A stretch of DNA of 64,000 bases from the NCBI RefSeq assembly GCF_026274175.1, contig NZ_JAPHNL010000002.1, forward strand, positions 1 to 64,000, in the 5' to 3' direction. Position 1 is the stretch's first letter. Every line of letters starts with the position of its first letter. The position numbers and the translations under genes are program-made. Below the pieces are notes generated by a model. The model did not search any database. It saw nothing but the letters and a program-made list of their open reading frames with translations, and was not told where the DNA came from. The DNA comes from Streptomyces beihaiensis. Lineage in GTDB: Bacteria; Actinomycetota; Actinomycetes; Streptomycetales; Streptomycetaceae. Below are positions 9,417 through 17,969 of the stretch, one piece after another.

Positions 9417-9813
9417 TTGCGCGAGATCTCCATATCCGGCCGGGCCGAAACCAGGTCAGCGCCTTTGGCCCGCACCAGCCAAGCCCCGCCCCGTCATGGT
9501 TGATTGACGGAAGGATTACCTAAACGCATCTATGCGTCAAAGGTAAAGAGTCCCCCGAAGTACCTGCCCAGTTCACCCCTTTGAGCCTGATCCGCGCCAT
9601 GCCTTGGCATGGTGGCCCACCCCTGGGAGCGGTCCGAACACGGCGCTTTTCGGACCGAGTTGGGCGTCGAACGGTTTGCCCGACCGAATTTCCGCATATG
9701 CGGATGTGGCTGTTTTATGACCGAAAAAACACAGCCATGTTGAAGGTTTGTGAAGGGGGGTGGCAGGCAAAGATCCCGCTCGGACTTGGCGATCACCAGA
9801 AAGTGAGAGTGTC
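9417..9813. promoter_or_regulatory. Divergent promoter region with several palindromes
   Basis: About 400 bp between the secreted SGNH/LamG gene (minus) and the RHS gene (plus). GC is lower than in the neighbours. It contains acgcat-ct-atgcgt (9524-9537), ccatgcc-tt-ggcatgg (9597-9612), tccgcat-atgcgga (9691-9704) and an imperfect hairpin tggctgt...acagcca (9707-9737). The first and third share cgcat/atgcg half-sites, as expected for one dimeric regulator. No ORF here is convincing. Confidence 0.6.
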
Positions 9814-12800
9814 GTGTCGGATGGCAGACCCGGGCGCGGTACCGCGCGCCGAATATGGAACCGGACGAAACGCGGCGCCCTGCCACGGGTACTGGTCGTG
9901 CTCGCCCTGTCCGCGACGAGCCTCAGCGCGGGCATCGAGGCGGCCTCGGCCGTAACCCACCGGCATCCCCCGAAGACGGCGCACGCCAAGCCGGTCTCGG
10001 TCTCCCCCGTCACTTCCCACTACCACCGGCTGAAACCGCCGCCCACCCATCGTCTGCCCAAGACCCGGTGGCCCAGCGGCAGCGCCACGGTCACCCTGCC
10101 GGCCTCTGCCACGACGGCCTCGGTCCGCGCCGGAAAACTGCCGGTCTGGCTCGCCGACGCGCCGGGCAAGCAGGCGGGCGCCAACAAGCGTTCTGCCGAC
10201 GGCACGGCCACCACCGCCGATGCCACGACGACGGTCCGGATTCTTCCGCAGAGCGCGGCCAACGCGGTCGGCGTCCACGGCGTTCTGGTCGAGCTCGCTC
10301 CGGGCAGACACACCGGCCCGATGCGAATGACCTTGAGCTACAAGGCGTTTGAGGGAGCCTTCGGTGCTGACTGGTCGGGTCGCCTGGGCCTGAGCCTGCT
10401 GCCCGCCTGCGCGCTGACCACCCCCGACCGGGGGGCCTGCCGCGTCCACACGCCCCTGGCCACCAGGAACAACGCGCGCACCGACCGGCTCACCGCCACC
10501 CTCCCCGCCGCGAAGACGTCGAAGTCGGCATCGACCACGGACTCGCGGAGCACCAGCACCAGCACCAGCACCAGCACCGGTGCCACCTCCAGCAGCACCA
10601 TGCAGCCGATGCTGCTCGCGGCGGCCAGCACCACGTCGTCCTCCGGCAGCGGTGGCGGCGACTTCGACAGGACCAGCCTGAGCCCGTCCGGAAAGTGGCA
10701 GGCCGGCGGCAGCTCGGACTCGTTCACCTGGTCGTACCCGATCAACACCCCCGCCGTTCCCGGCGGACTCGGCCCGAACCTCTCCTTCGGCTACGACTCG
10801 CAGTCGGTGGACGGACTGACGTCCTCGACGAACAACCAGGCGTCCGTGGTGGGTGACGGATTCAGCCTGGGCCAGAGCTTCATCGAGCGCGCTTACCAGT
10901 CCTGCCGCCAGAACCCGTCCGGGACCACCAAGACCTGGGACAACTGCTGGTCCGCGAAGAACCAGATCACCCTGTCCCTGAACGGCAAGTCCAGCACCCT
11001 GATCAAGGACGACACCACCGGTGCCTGGCACCCGCTGGCCGACGGCAACGAGAAGGTGGAGCACCTCACCGGCGCGACCAACGGCGCCCACAACGGCGAG
11101 TACTGGCGGGTCACCACCGACGACGGCACCCAGTACACCTTCGGCCTCGACCGGCTGCCCGGCTACGCCGGCGGGGACGCCACCACCGACTCGGTACTGA
11201 CCGAACCGGTCTACGCGACCACCTCCGGGCAGCCCTGCTACAACACGACGTTCGCCAACTCCTGGTGCCAGCAGGCATACCGCTGGAACCTCGACTACGT
11301 CACCGACACCCACGGCGACACCGTCTCCTACTTCTACACCCGGCACACCGCCTACTACGCCCGCGACCTGGGCACCACCGCCAACACCCCCTACACCCGC
11401 GACGCCACACTGGCCAAGATCGAGTACGGGCAGCGGGCAGGCTCGGTGTACTCCACCAGCCCGGCGGCGCAGGTGCTGTTCACCTACAACGGCCGCTGCA
11501 ACACCTCCTCCACCGGCTGCGCCACCTCCACCCTGTCGTCCTCGACGGCCACCGACTGGCCGGACGTGCCCTACGACCTGCACTGCGCGCAGAACGCGTC
11601 CTGCTCGGTCAACTCGCCGACGTTCTGGAGCGAGGAGGAGCTGACCGGCATCCAGACCCAGGCGCTGGTCGGCAGCACCGAGGAGGATGTGGACAAGTGG
11701 GCGATGACGTACTCGTTCCCTGCCACCGGTGACTCGACGACACCGTCCCTGTGGCTGGACTCGATCACCCGCACGGGCCAGGACACCAGCGCCGGCGGTT
11801 CCAGCTCGCCCGTCACCCTGCCACCGGTCACCTTCTCGGGCACGCCGCTGTCCAACCGCGTCAACACCACCGACGGCTACGCCCCGATCACCCGCTACCG
11901 GCTCAACAAGATCGAGACCGAGACCGGCGAGCTGATCAATGTCGGCTACTCGTCCCCGGACTGCGCCACCGGCACCCCGTCCGACCCGAGCCAGAACACC
12001 AAGCGGTGCTACCCGTCGTACTGGACACCGAGCGGGACGACCTCGCCGATCGAGGACTGGTTCAACAAGTTCATCGTCACCGGCGTGACCGAGCAGGACC
12101 CCACCGGCGGCGGCGTCAACGACACCATCACCACCCACTACACGCCGGTCGGCTCCCCGGCCTGGCACTACGACGACAACCCGCTCACCCTGTCGAGCCA
12201 GCGCACCTGGAACCAGTGGCGCGGCTACCAGGGCATGAAGGTGACCACCGGCACCTCCCCTGACCCGGTCACCGAGACCGACTACACCTACTTCCGCGGC
12301 ATGGACGGCGACACCCTGCCCAACAGCGGAACCCGCTCGGTCAGCATCAGCGACTCGCGCGGCGACACCGCGGTGACGGACCTGAACCAGTACGCGGGCG
12401 ACCTCTACGAGACGATCACCTACAACGGCTCCGGCAGCGGAAAGATCGTCACCGACACCATCACCGACCCGTGGACGTCCACCGCGACCGCCACCCACGC
12501 GCTGTCCGGCTCGCTCCCCTCCCAGCAGGCGTTCCACACCGGCGCGAGCAAGGAGCGTGCCTACACTCCGCTGGCCTCCGGCAGCACGCGGGAGAAGGAG
12601 ACCAAGTACAGCCACGACTCCCGCGGCCGCGTGACCCGGACCGACGACCTGGGCGACCCGACCGTCTCCACCGACGACCTGTGCACCACCACGTCGTACG
12701 CCGACAACACCAGCGCCTGGATCCTGGACACGGCCGACGAGACCCTGACGGTCTCGCAGAAGTGCTCGGTCACACCCACGTTCCCCGGCGACGCCGTCTC

Positions 12801-15800
12801 CGACACGCGCACCTACTTCGACGGTTCCACCACCTTCGGCGCCGCCCCCACCAAGGGGGACACGACGATGGTGAAGCAGGCCGGCTCCTACAGCGGCTCG
12901 ACGCCCGTGTGGATCACCCAGTCCACCACCACCGTGGACGAGTACGGCCGCGCGAAGACCGCCACCGACGCGGACAACCGCACGACCACCACCGCCTACA
13001 CGCCCGCCACCGGGGCCGAACCGACCAGCATCCAGGACACCGACCCCCTCGGCCACGCCACCACCACCGCCTACGACGCACGGCGCGAACTGCCGGTGAA
13101 GATCACCGACCCGGCGGGCTACGTCACCTCCGGGCAGTACGACGCGCTCGGCCGCACCACCGCGAAATTCGCACCGGGCATCAGCAACGCGGTCGCCGAG
13201 TACACCTACTCCCTCTCCAACAGCGCGCCCTCCACGGCCACCACGAAGATCCTCAACAACGACGGGTCCACCTACCGGATCAGCGAGTCGCTCTACGACG
13301 CGCTGCTGCGCGAGCGGGAGACGCAGACCGCCACCGAGGACGGCGGCCGGGACGTGACCGACACCGTCTACAACACCGACGGCTGGACGGCCAAGACCAC
13401 CGGCGCGTACTACACCACCGGCTCCCCGAGCGGAACGCTCGTCCAGGCGCAGGACGGTGACATCCCCTCCGAGACCGGCTACGCCTACGACGGCGCGGGG
13501 CGCAAGACCACGGCGACCTCGTACGCCCTGGGCAGCGCGACGTGGCACACCAGCTACATCTACGGCGGCGACTTCACCACCACCGTGCCCCCGGCCGGCG
13601 CCACCGCGACCACGACGCTGACCGACGTCCGCGGCCGCACCACCGACCTGTACGAGTACCACAAGGGTGCGGCGGCCGACCCGGTCAACGACCCCGCGTC
13701 GGACTACTCCGACACCCACTACACGTACTACCCCAGCGGCAAGCAGGCCACGGTGAAGGACGCCGCCGGCAACACCTGGTCGTGGACGTACGACCTGCTG
13801 GGCCGTCAGACCTCCGCCAGCGACCCGGACACCGGCAAGGCCACCAGCACCTACGACAACGCCGGGCAACTGCTGACCCTCACGGACGCCCGCAACAAGC
13901 AGACGACCTACACCTACGACAACGACGGCCGCAAGAAGGCCACGTACGACACCACCGGCGGCGCGCTGCCGTCCAGCGGTAACCAGACCGGCGCCTGGAC
14001 CTACGACACGATCAAGAAGGGCTACCCGACTGCCGACACCGCCTACCAGCACGGCACCAGCAGCCCCTCGGTGACCCACCAGATCCTCGGCTACACCGGC
14101 ATGGGCAAGGTCGCCGCGAGCAGGGAATCGCTGGCCAACCTGCCCTCCGACGAGGCCGCACTCGCCCCCTCCGGCGGCTACCTCACCTCGTACAGCTACA
14201 ACATGATCGGCCAGGTCGCCACCCAACAGGACAGCGCCGCCGGCGGGCTGCCCACCGAGACCGTCGCCACCGGCTACGACAACTACGGCCAGCCCACCAG
14301 CCTGAACAGCACCGGCACCACCGCCTGGCCCTACGCCGACGCCATCGGCTACGACGAGTACGGCAAGGTCCTCCAGTACACCCTGGGCGGCTCCGGCAAC
14401 TGGGCCGATCTGACCCTGACCTACGACCCGCAGACCGGCGCCCTCACCGACACCAAGACCACCGACTCCACCAGTACCACCGTCGTCGACGACACCCACT
14501 ACACCTACGGCGGCGGTTCCGTCTCCAAGGGCTCCGGCCTGGTCACCGCCACCACCGACCAGCAGAACGGCGCCGCGGTCACCGACACCCAGTGCTACAC
14601 CTACGACTACGCCACCCGGCTGTCCGGCGCCTGGACCGCCACCGACAACTGCGCCGCCACCCCCACCACCGGCGCCAGCTCCACCGTCGGAGGCCCCAAC
14701 CCCTACTGGACCACCTGGACCTACAACGCCGCCGGTGACCGCCACACCGAGACCGACCACGACACCAGCGGCACCACCACCAACGACGTCACCACCACCT
14801 ACACCTACCCCGCCCAGGGCTCTGCCACCGACCAGCCCCACACTCTGACCTCCACCCAGCGCTCCGACCAGTCCTGGTCCCACACCTACACCTACGACGC
14901 CTCCGGCGACGTCACCGCCATGCCGGGCGGCACCAACGGCAAACACCTGACCTGGGACGACGCCGGGCACCTCGCACAGATCGACGACAACGGCAGCACC
15001 ACCGGCTACCTGTACGACACCTCAGGCAGCCTCGTCCTGCGCACCGGCCCTTCCCAGGCCACGCTCATCGTCGGTGACGAACAGATCACCGAAGACCTCT
15101 CCACCCACGCCCTGTCCGGCACCCGCTACTACAGCGTGGCGGGAGCGACCATCGCCGAACGCTCCAGCAGCGGCCACATCCAGTACCTCATCCCCGACCG
15201 CCAGGGAACCGACTCCCTGGCCGTCGACGCCCAGAGCCAGGCCGTCACCCGCCGCCAGTTCACCCCCTTCGGCGCCACCCGCGGCACCGCGCCCACCACC
15301 TGGCCGGGCGACATGGGCTACGTCGGCGGAACCAACGACCCCACCACCGGCCTGGAGAACCTCGGCGCCCGCGAATACGACCCCACCACCGGCCGCTTCC
15401 TCTCCGCCGACCCCGAGCTGGAGACCAACGACCCCAAGCAGCTCGCCGGGTACGACTACGCCGGCAACGACCCCGTCACCAGCAGCGACCCCACCGGGCT
15501 CGAATCCTGCTACCCGCACTACTGCTCCGGCAACAACGGCACCTACGGCGACTACCACTCCGAACAAGACCCGGCATCCGACAACTACAAGGGCTCCAGC
15601 CACTACTGCGACACGCACAAGTGCGGCGGAAGCACCGGCCAACACAGCTCCCCCGTGCACACGAAGAAGCATCAGAGCACCGGTGGGTGCGACGCGAGTT
15701 GCCAGCAGGCCCTGCGCGCCCTTCTGATGCACAAATGGAAGGACGACTCGAACGAGAAGAACATCCACGCGGCGCTCGCGGCCCAGCTCCGGAACTACGT

Positions 15801-16386
15801 CCTGGCCGTCGCGGGCAACACGCACCCCTGCCAGGAGGGCGCGTCCGTGGCCTCGGGGACCATGGCCGCCTGTGACCAGCTCGGCGGCAACTCGCCCCAG
15901 CTGAGCTGGACGGACCTGCTCAAACTGTGGGCCGGTGGCAAGGGCGCGAACGTTCCGTTCGACGCGGGCAGCCCCCTCACCCAGAAGTTGGCCGGCGACA
16001 AACACAACGTGGCCATCCTGCAAGGTCTGATGAAGCAGATCGAGGCCGACGGCTTCAGCACGGACATCAGCGCGCTGGGCAAACAGGACGACTACGTCGA
16101 CGGCAAGAACCTCGGAGAGAAGATCGTCAACCTTCCCAAGGACCTCACCGGAATGGCGACCAACGGACACCACGGCACCGGGGTCCCCGACGCCTTCACA
16201 GGTGGCTACGATGAGGTCTACCAGGTGATCAACGTGTCACCGAAGAAGCGCAGCTTCACTGTGGCCTTCGCGGCCTTCAACGACACCGGGACGGCCTCCC
16301 TGACACACCTCTTCCCCGATACCAAACAGGGCTTCGGCGGGGCCAGTGTGTACCAGACGTACTACTGGACCATGGAGGTGGGCTGA
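9814..16386 (+). CDS. RHS/YD-repeat polymorphic toxin with unrecognised C-terminal domain
   Basis: 2,190 aa from GTG 9814 (gaaagtgag upstream). A GTG at 9760 would add 18 residues but has its RBS directly abutting, so it is less likely. The signal sequence ends near LSATSLSAGIEAASA. A Ser-Thr run (about 244-256) precedes an SpvB-like, beta-rich N-terminal region (FDRTSLSPSGKWQAGGSSDSF...). YD repeats fill about 800-1850 (e.g. YTYDNDGR, SYNMIGQVATQQ). The RHS core ends at EYDPTTGRFLSADPELE...GYDYAGNDPVTSSDPTGL near 1850-1890. The variable tip (about 1895-2190) is Cys/His-rich at first (CYPHYCSG, HYCDTHKCGG) and then has a roughly 230-residue domain I do not recognise, ending YQTYYWTMEVG. There is no Hint domain. 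The next gene starts 2 bp after the stop. Confidence 0.88.
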   Translation: MSDGRPGRGTARRIWNRTKRGALPRVLVVLALSATSLSAGIEAASAVTHRHPPKTAHAKPVSVSPVTSHYHRLKPPPTHRLPKTRWPSGSATVTLPASATTASVRAGKLPVWLADAPGKQAGANKRSADGTATTADATTTVRILPQSAANAVGVHGVLVELAPGRHTGPMRMTLSYKAFEGAFGADWSGRLGLSLLPACALTTPDRGACRVHTPLATRNNARTDRLTATLPAAKTSKSASTTDSRSTSTSTSTSTGATSSSTMQPMLLAAASTTSSSGSGGGDFDRTSLSPSGKWQAGGSSDSFTWSYPINTPAVPGGLGPNLSFGYDSQSVDGLTSSTNNQASVVGDGFSLGQSFIERAYQSCRQNPSGTTKTWDNCWSAKNQITLSLNGKSSTLIKDDTTGAWHPLADGNEKVEHLTGATNGAHNGEYWRVTTDDGTQYTFGLDRLPGYAGGDATTDSVLTEPVYATTSGQPCYNTTFANSWCQQAYRWNLDYVTDTHGDTVSYFYTRHTAYYARDLGTTANTPYTRDATLAKIEYGQRAGSVYSTSPAAQVLFTYNGRCNTSSTGCATSTLSSSTATDWPDVPYDLHCAQNASCSVNSPTFWSEEELTGIQTQALVGSTEEDVDKWAMTYSFPATGDSTTPSLWLDSITRTGQDTSAGGSSSPVTLPPVTFSGTPLSNRVNTTDGYAPITRYRLNKIETETGELINVGYSSPDCATGTPSDPSQNTKRCYPSYWTPSGTTSPIEDWFNKFIVTGVTEQDPTGGGVNDTITTHYTPVGSPAWHYDDNPLTLSSQRTWNQWRGYQGMKVTTGTSPDPVTETDYTYFRGMDGDTLPNSGTRSVSISDSRGDTAVTDLNQYAGDLYETITYNGSGSGKIVTDTITDPWTSTATATHALSGSLPSQQAFHTGASKERAYTPLASGSTREKETKYSHDSRGRVTRTDDLGDPTVSTDDLCTTTSYADNTSAWILDTADETLTVSQKCSVTPTFPGDAVSDTRTYFDGSTTFGAAPTKGDTTMVKQAGSYSGSTPVWITQSTTTVDEYGRAKTATDADNRTTTTAYTPATGAEPTSIQDTDPLGHATTTAYDARRELPVKITDPAGYVTSGQYDALGRTTAKFAPGISNAVAEYTYSLSNSAPSTATTKILNNDGSTYRISESLYDALLRERETQTATEDGGRDVTDTVYNTDGWTAKTTGAYYTTGSPSGTLVQAQDGDIPSETGYAYDGAGRKTTATSYALGSATWHTSYIYGGDFTTTVPPAGATATTTLTDVRGRTTDLYEYHKGAAADPVNDPASDYSDTHYTYYPSGKQATVKDAAGNTWSWTYDLLGRQTSASDPDTGKATSTYDNAGQLLTLTDARNKQTTYTYDNDGRKKATYDTTGGALPSSGNQTGAWTYDTIKKGYPTADTAYQHGTSSPSVTHQILGYTGMGKVAASRESLANLPSDEAALAPSGGYLTSYSYNMIGQVATQQDSAAGGLPTETVATGYDNYGQPTSLNSTGTTAWPYADAIGYDEYGKVLQYTLGGSGNWADLTLTYDPQTGALTDTKTTDSTSTTVVDDTHYTYGGGSVSKGSGLVTATTDQQNGAAVTDTQCYTYDYATRLSGAWTATDNCAATPTTGASSTVGGPNPYWTTWTYNAAGDRHTETDHDTSGTTTNDVTTTYTYPAQGSATDQPHTLTSTQRSDQSWSHTYTYDASGDVTAMPGGTNGKHLTWDDAGHLAQIDDNGSTTGYLYDTSGSLVLRTGPSQATLIVGDEQITEDLSTHALSGTRYYSVAGATIAERSSSGHIQYLIPDRQGTDSLAVDAQSQAVTRRQFTPFGATRGTAPTTWPGDMGYVGGTNDPTTGLENLGAREYDPTTGRFLSADPELETNDPKQLAGYDYAGNDPVTSSDPTGLESCYPHYCSGNNGTYGDYHSEQDPASDNYKGSSHYCDTHKCGGSTGQHSSPVHTKKHQSTGGCDASCQQALRALLMHKWKDDSNEKNIHAALAAQLRNYVLAVAGNTHPCQEGASVASGTMAACDQLGGNSPQLSWTDLLKLWAGGKGANVPFDAGSPLTQKLAGDKHNVAILQGLMKQIEADGFSTDISALGKQDDYVDGKNLGEKIVNLPKDLTGMATNGHHGTGVPDAFTGGYDEVYQVINVSPKKRSFTVAFAAFNDTGTASLTHLFPDTKQGFGGASVYQTYYWTMEVG

Positions 16387-16388
16387 CG

Positions 16389-17129
16389 ATGGACCCGGAA
16401 GGTGCCACCAGGGTGTCCGCGCATCCGGACACGGGCCCCGGCGGTCAGCCTGACCGGTTGTGGCGGTCGGCCCGCTGGGTGCTGCTGGCGGTGCTGCTGC
16501 TGTCCTTCACCACCGCGCTGCTGCGTGTCGTGCCGGCCTCCGGGTCGACGGGCAGCCTGGTGACGGACATCAAGGCCGGGCGCACCCACACCGTGTGGAC
16601 AGACCTCCAGGGCACGGACGTCACGGTCCGCTGGGGTGGCCTGCTCACGGAGCGCAGCTACGTCTACCGGCCCGTCGACCCCACTCAGGATTCGGTCCCC
16701 GAATTCATGGCGACCGTCCGCCGGAAGGCGGGCTCGGCCGCGGACCAGGTTCGATTCCGTGACTTCGACGCGACATACGGCGCCGGCGGCCTCGGCCTGC
16801 TGCTGCCCGTCGCGTACGTCCTGCTCACCCCCTGGTGGTGGCTGCGGCTGGCAGCGGTGCTCGCCGGACTGGCCGTCCTGGCCCGGATGCTCACCGCGAG
16901 CGGGCACCGCCGGGCGAGCGGGCCCGCCTGGGCGTTGGCCGGGCTGGTCACCGGCGTCGGCCTGCTCGGTTACCTGTGGGCCGAACCGGGGGGCACGCCC
17001 AAGGGCGGCCCGCCTGGTTCCGCGGCCGGGGCCCCGCGGTGGTGGCGGGCATGGCTTGCCACGCTGATCACCGCTGCCGGTCTCGGGGCGGTGGGGGTTC
17101 TCGTCCTCGTAATCGGCGGCCGACTCTGA
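16389..17129 (+). CDS. Multi-pass membrane protein, candidate immunity protein for the RHS toxin
   Basis: 246 aa from ATG 16389, two bases after the RHS stop, so translation is probably coupled. Predicted membrane helices: about 29-46 (WVLLAVLLLSFTTALL), 132-150 (GGLGLLLPVAYVLLTPW), 152-170 (LRLAAVLAGLAVLARML), 182-197 and 220-243 (ATLITAAGLGAVGVLVLVI). A polar loop of about 85 residues after helix 1 would face outside. I recognise no family. Position directly 3' of a polymorphic toxin tip is where immunity genes sit. A membrane immunity protein would fit a pore-forming or wall-targeting tip, but that is inference. Confidence 0.7.
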   Translation: MDPEGATRVSAHPDTGPGGQPDRLWRSARWVLLAVLLLSFTTALLRVVPASGSTGSLVTDIKAGRTHTVWTDLQGTDVTVRWGGLLTERSYVYRPVDPTQDSVPEFMATVRRKAGSAADQVRFRDFDATYGAGGLGLLLPVAYVLLTPWWWLRLAAVLAGLAVLARMLTASGHRRASGPAWALAGLVTGVGLLGYLWAEPGGTPKGGPPGSAAGAPRWWRAWLATLITAAGLGAVGVLVLVIGGRL

Positions 17130-17165
17130 GCTGAGTCGCCGACCCACGGCGCGACACCTGGTGGG

Positions 17166-17198
17166 GGCCTCACCGTGCGGGATGCGCACGGTGAGGCC
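17166..17198 (+). terminator. Hairpin terminator after the RHS/membrane-protein operon
   Basis: A 13-bp perfect stem (17166-17178 with 17186-17198) and 7-nt loop, 36 bp after the membrane-protein stop. A second smaller hairpin (ggagatcc/ggatctcc, 17206-17233) follows. Confidence 0.75.
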
Positions 17199-17334
17199 AT
17201 CCGAAGGAGATCCGTCGCGCTCGAAGGATCTCCGTGGCGGGCGGCCCGCCCCCACGGACCGCCCGCCCACACGCCGACCGGTTCGGCCCGCTCACGCCGA
17301 CGGATCTCGGCGGGGCGGGCCGGAACGGCGTCGG

Positions 17335-17859
17335 TCAGAGGCCCGTCGCGGCCTGCCCGGCCTGCCCGTACCGGGGCACGTGGCTGGGCGTGGCGGAGTG
17401 GGCCAGAGTATGGGCGCCGGTGACCGCGTGGCCCGCGAGCGGGTGGGCGTCGGTGGTGACGGGGCCGGTCAGCTCCTGCGCGAACGGGGTGACCTCGGCG
17501 GCCGTGCCGTGCGCGAACGGCACCGCGTCACCGCTGACGACCGAGTGCGCGTACGGCGTCAGGGCGTCGCTGACGACCGAGTGCGCGTACAGCGTCACGG
17601 CGTCGCTGACGACCGAGTGCGCGTACGGCGTCGCGTCACCAGCCACGCCGTACGCCAGGCCGCGCCTGTCGGCGGTGACGCCCTGCGCGACCGGCGGCAC
17701 CGGGCCCGCGCCGCCCCGCGCGTACACCCCCGGAAGCCCGAACCCCGGCAACGCGGGCGGCTCGAACCCTCGCAGCCACGGCACGCCCCCGGCAACCTTC
17801 TGCCCCACGGACTCCACGGCCCGGACGACGGGCGCCACACCCGGCCGCGGCGCGCGCAA
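17335..17859 (-). CDS. Hypothetical protein with 12-residue tandem repeats
   Basis: 174 aa from a TTG at 17859. No RBS is obvious, so the start is uncertain and an internal GTG a few codons later is possible. The frame has strong third-position GC bias, which supports coding. The N-terminal third (VVRAVESVGQKVAGGVPWLRG) could be an amphipathic helix. The middle contains three copies of a (T)PYAHSVVSDA-type unit, then similar VPFAHGTAA and TPFAQELT motifs. It has no cysteine pair, catalytic motif or clear membrane segment. It lies 110 bp downstream of the vWA gene on the same strand. I do not recognise a family. Confidence 0.5.
   Translation of the reverse strand: MRAPRPGVAPVVRAVESVGQKVAGGVPWLRGFEPPALPGFGLPGVYARGGAGPVPPVAQGVTADRRGLAYGVAGDATPYAHSVVSDAVTLYAHSVVSDALTPYAHSVVSGDAVPFAHGTAAEVTPFAQELTGPVTTDAHPLAGHAVTGAHTLAHSATPSHVPRYGQAGQAATGL
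17535..17642 (-). repeat. 36-bp in-frame tandem repeat, 3 copies
   Basis: The 10-mer tgacgaccga recurs at 17535, 17571 and 17607, each starting a 36-bp unit that encodes 12 residues. The last unit diverges toward its end. Because the period is a multiple of three, copy-number change would keep the reading frame. Confidence 0.85.
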
Positions 17860-17969
17860 GGCGGCGCATGGCGGAAACGGGAAGCACGACGGCAGTCGGG
17901 GAAGTCACGGTGCGCCGCTACGTGCACGGTCCGCGGGAGTCAGCGCAAGGCCCTGTTACCGATGGGTTC

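Noticed and set aside
9793-14970. A 1,725-codon open frame antisense to the first RHS gene (and similar long antisense frames over the giant RHS gene)
   Set aside because: Product is Gly/Val/Arg/Ala-rich without domains. High GC and codon bias of the RHS gene leave the opposite strand open.
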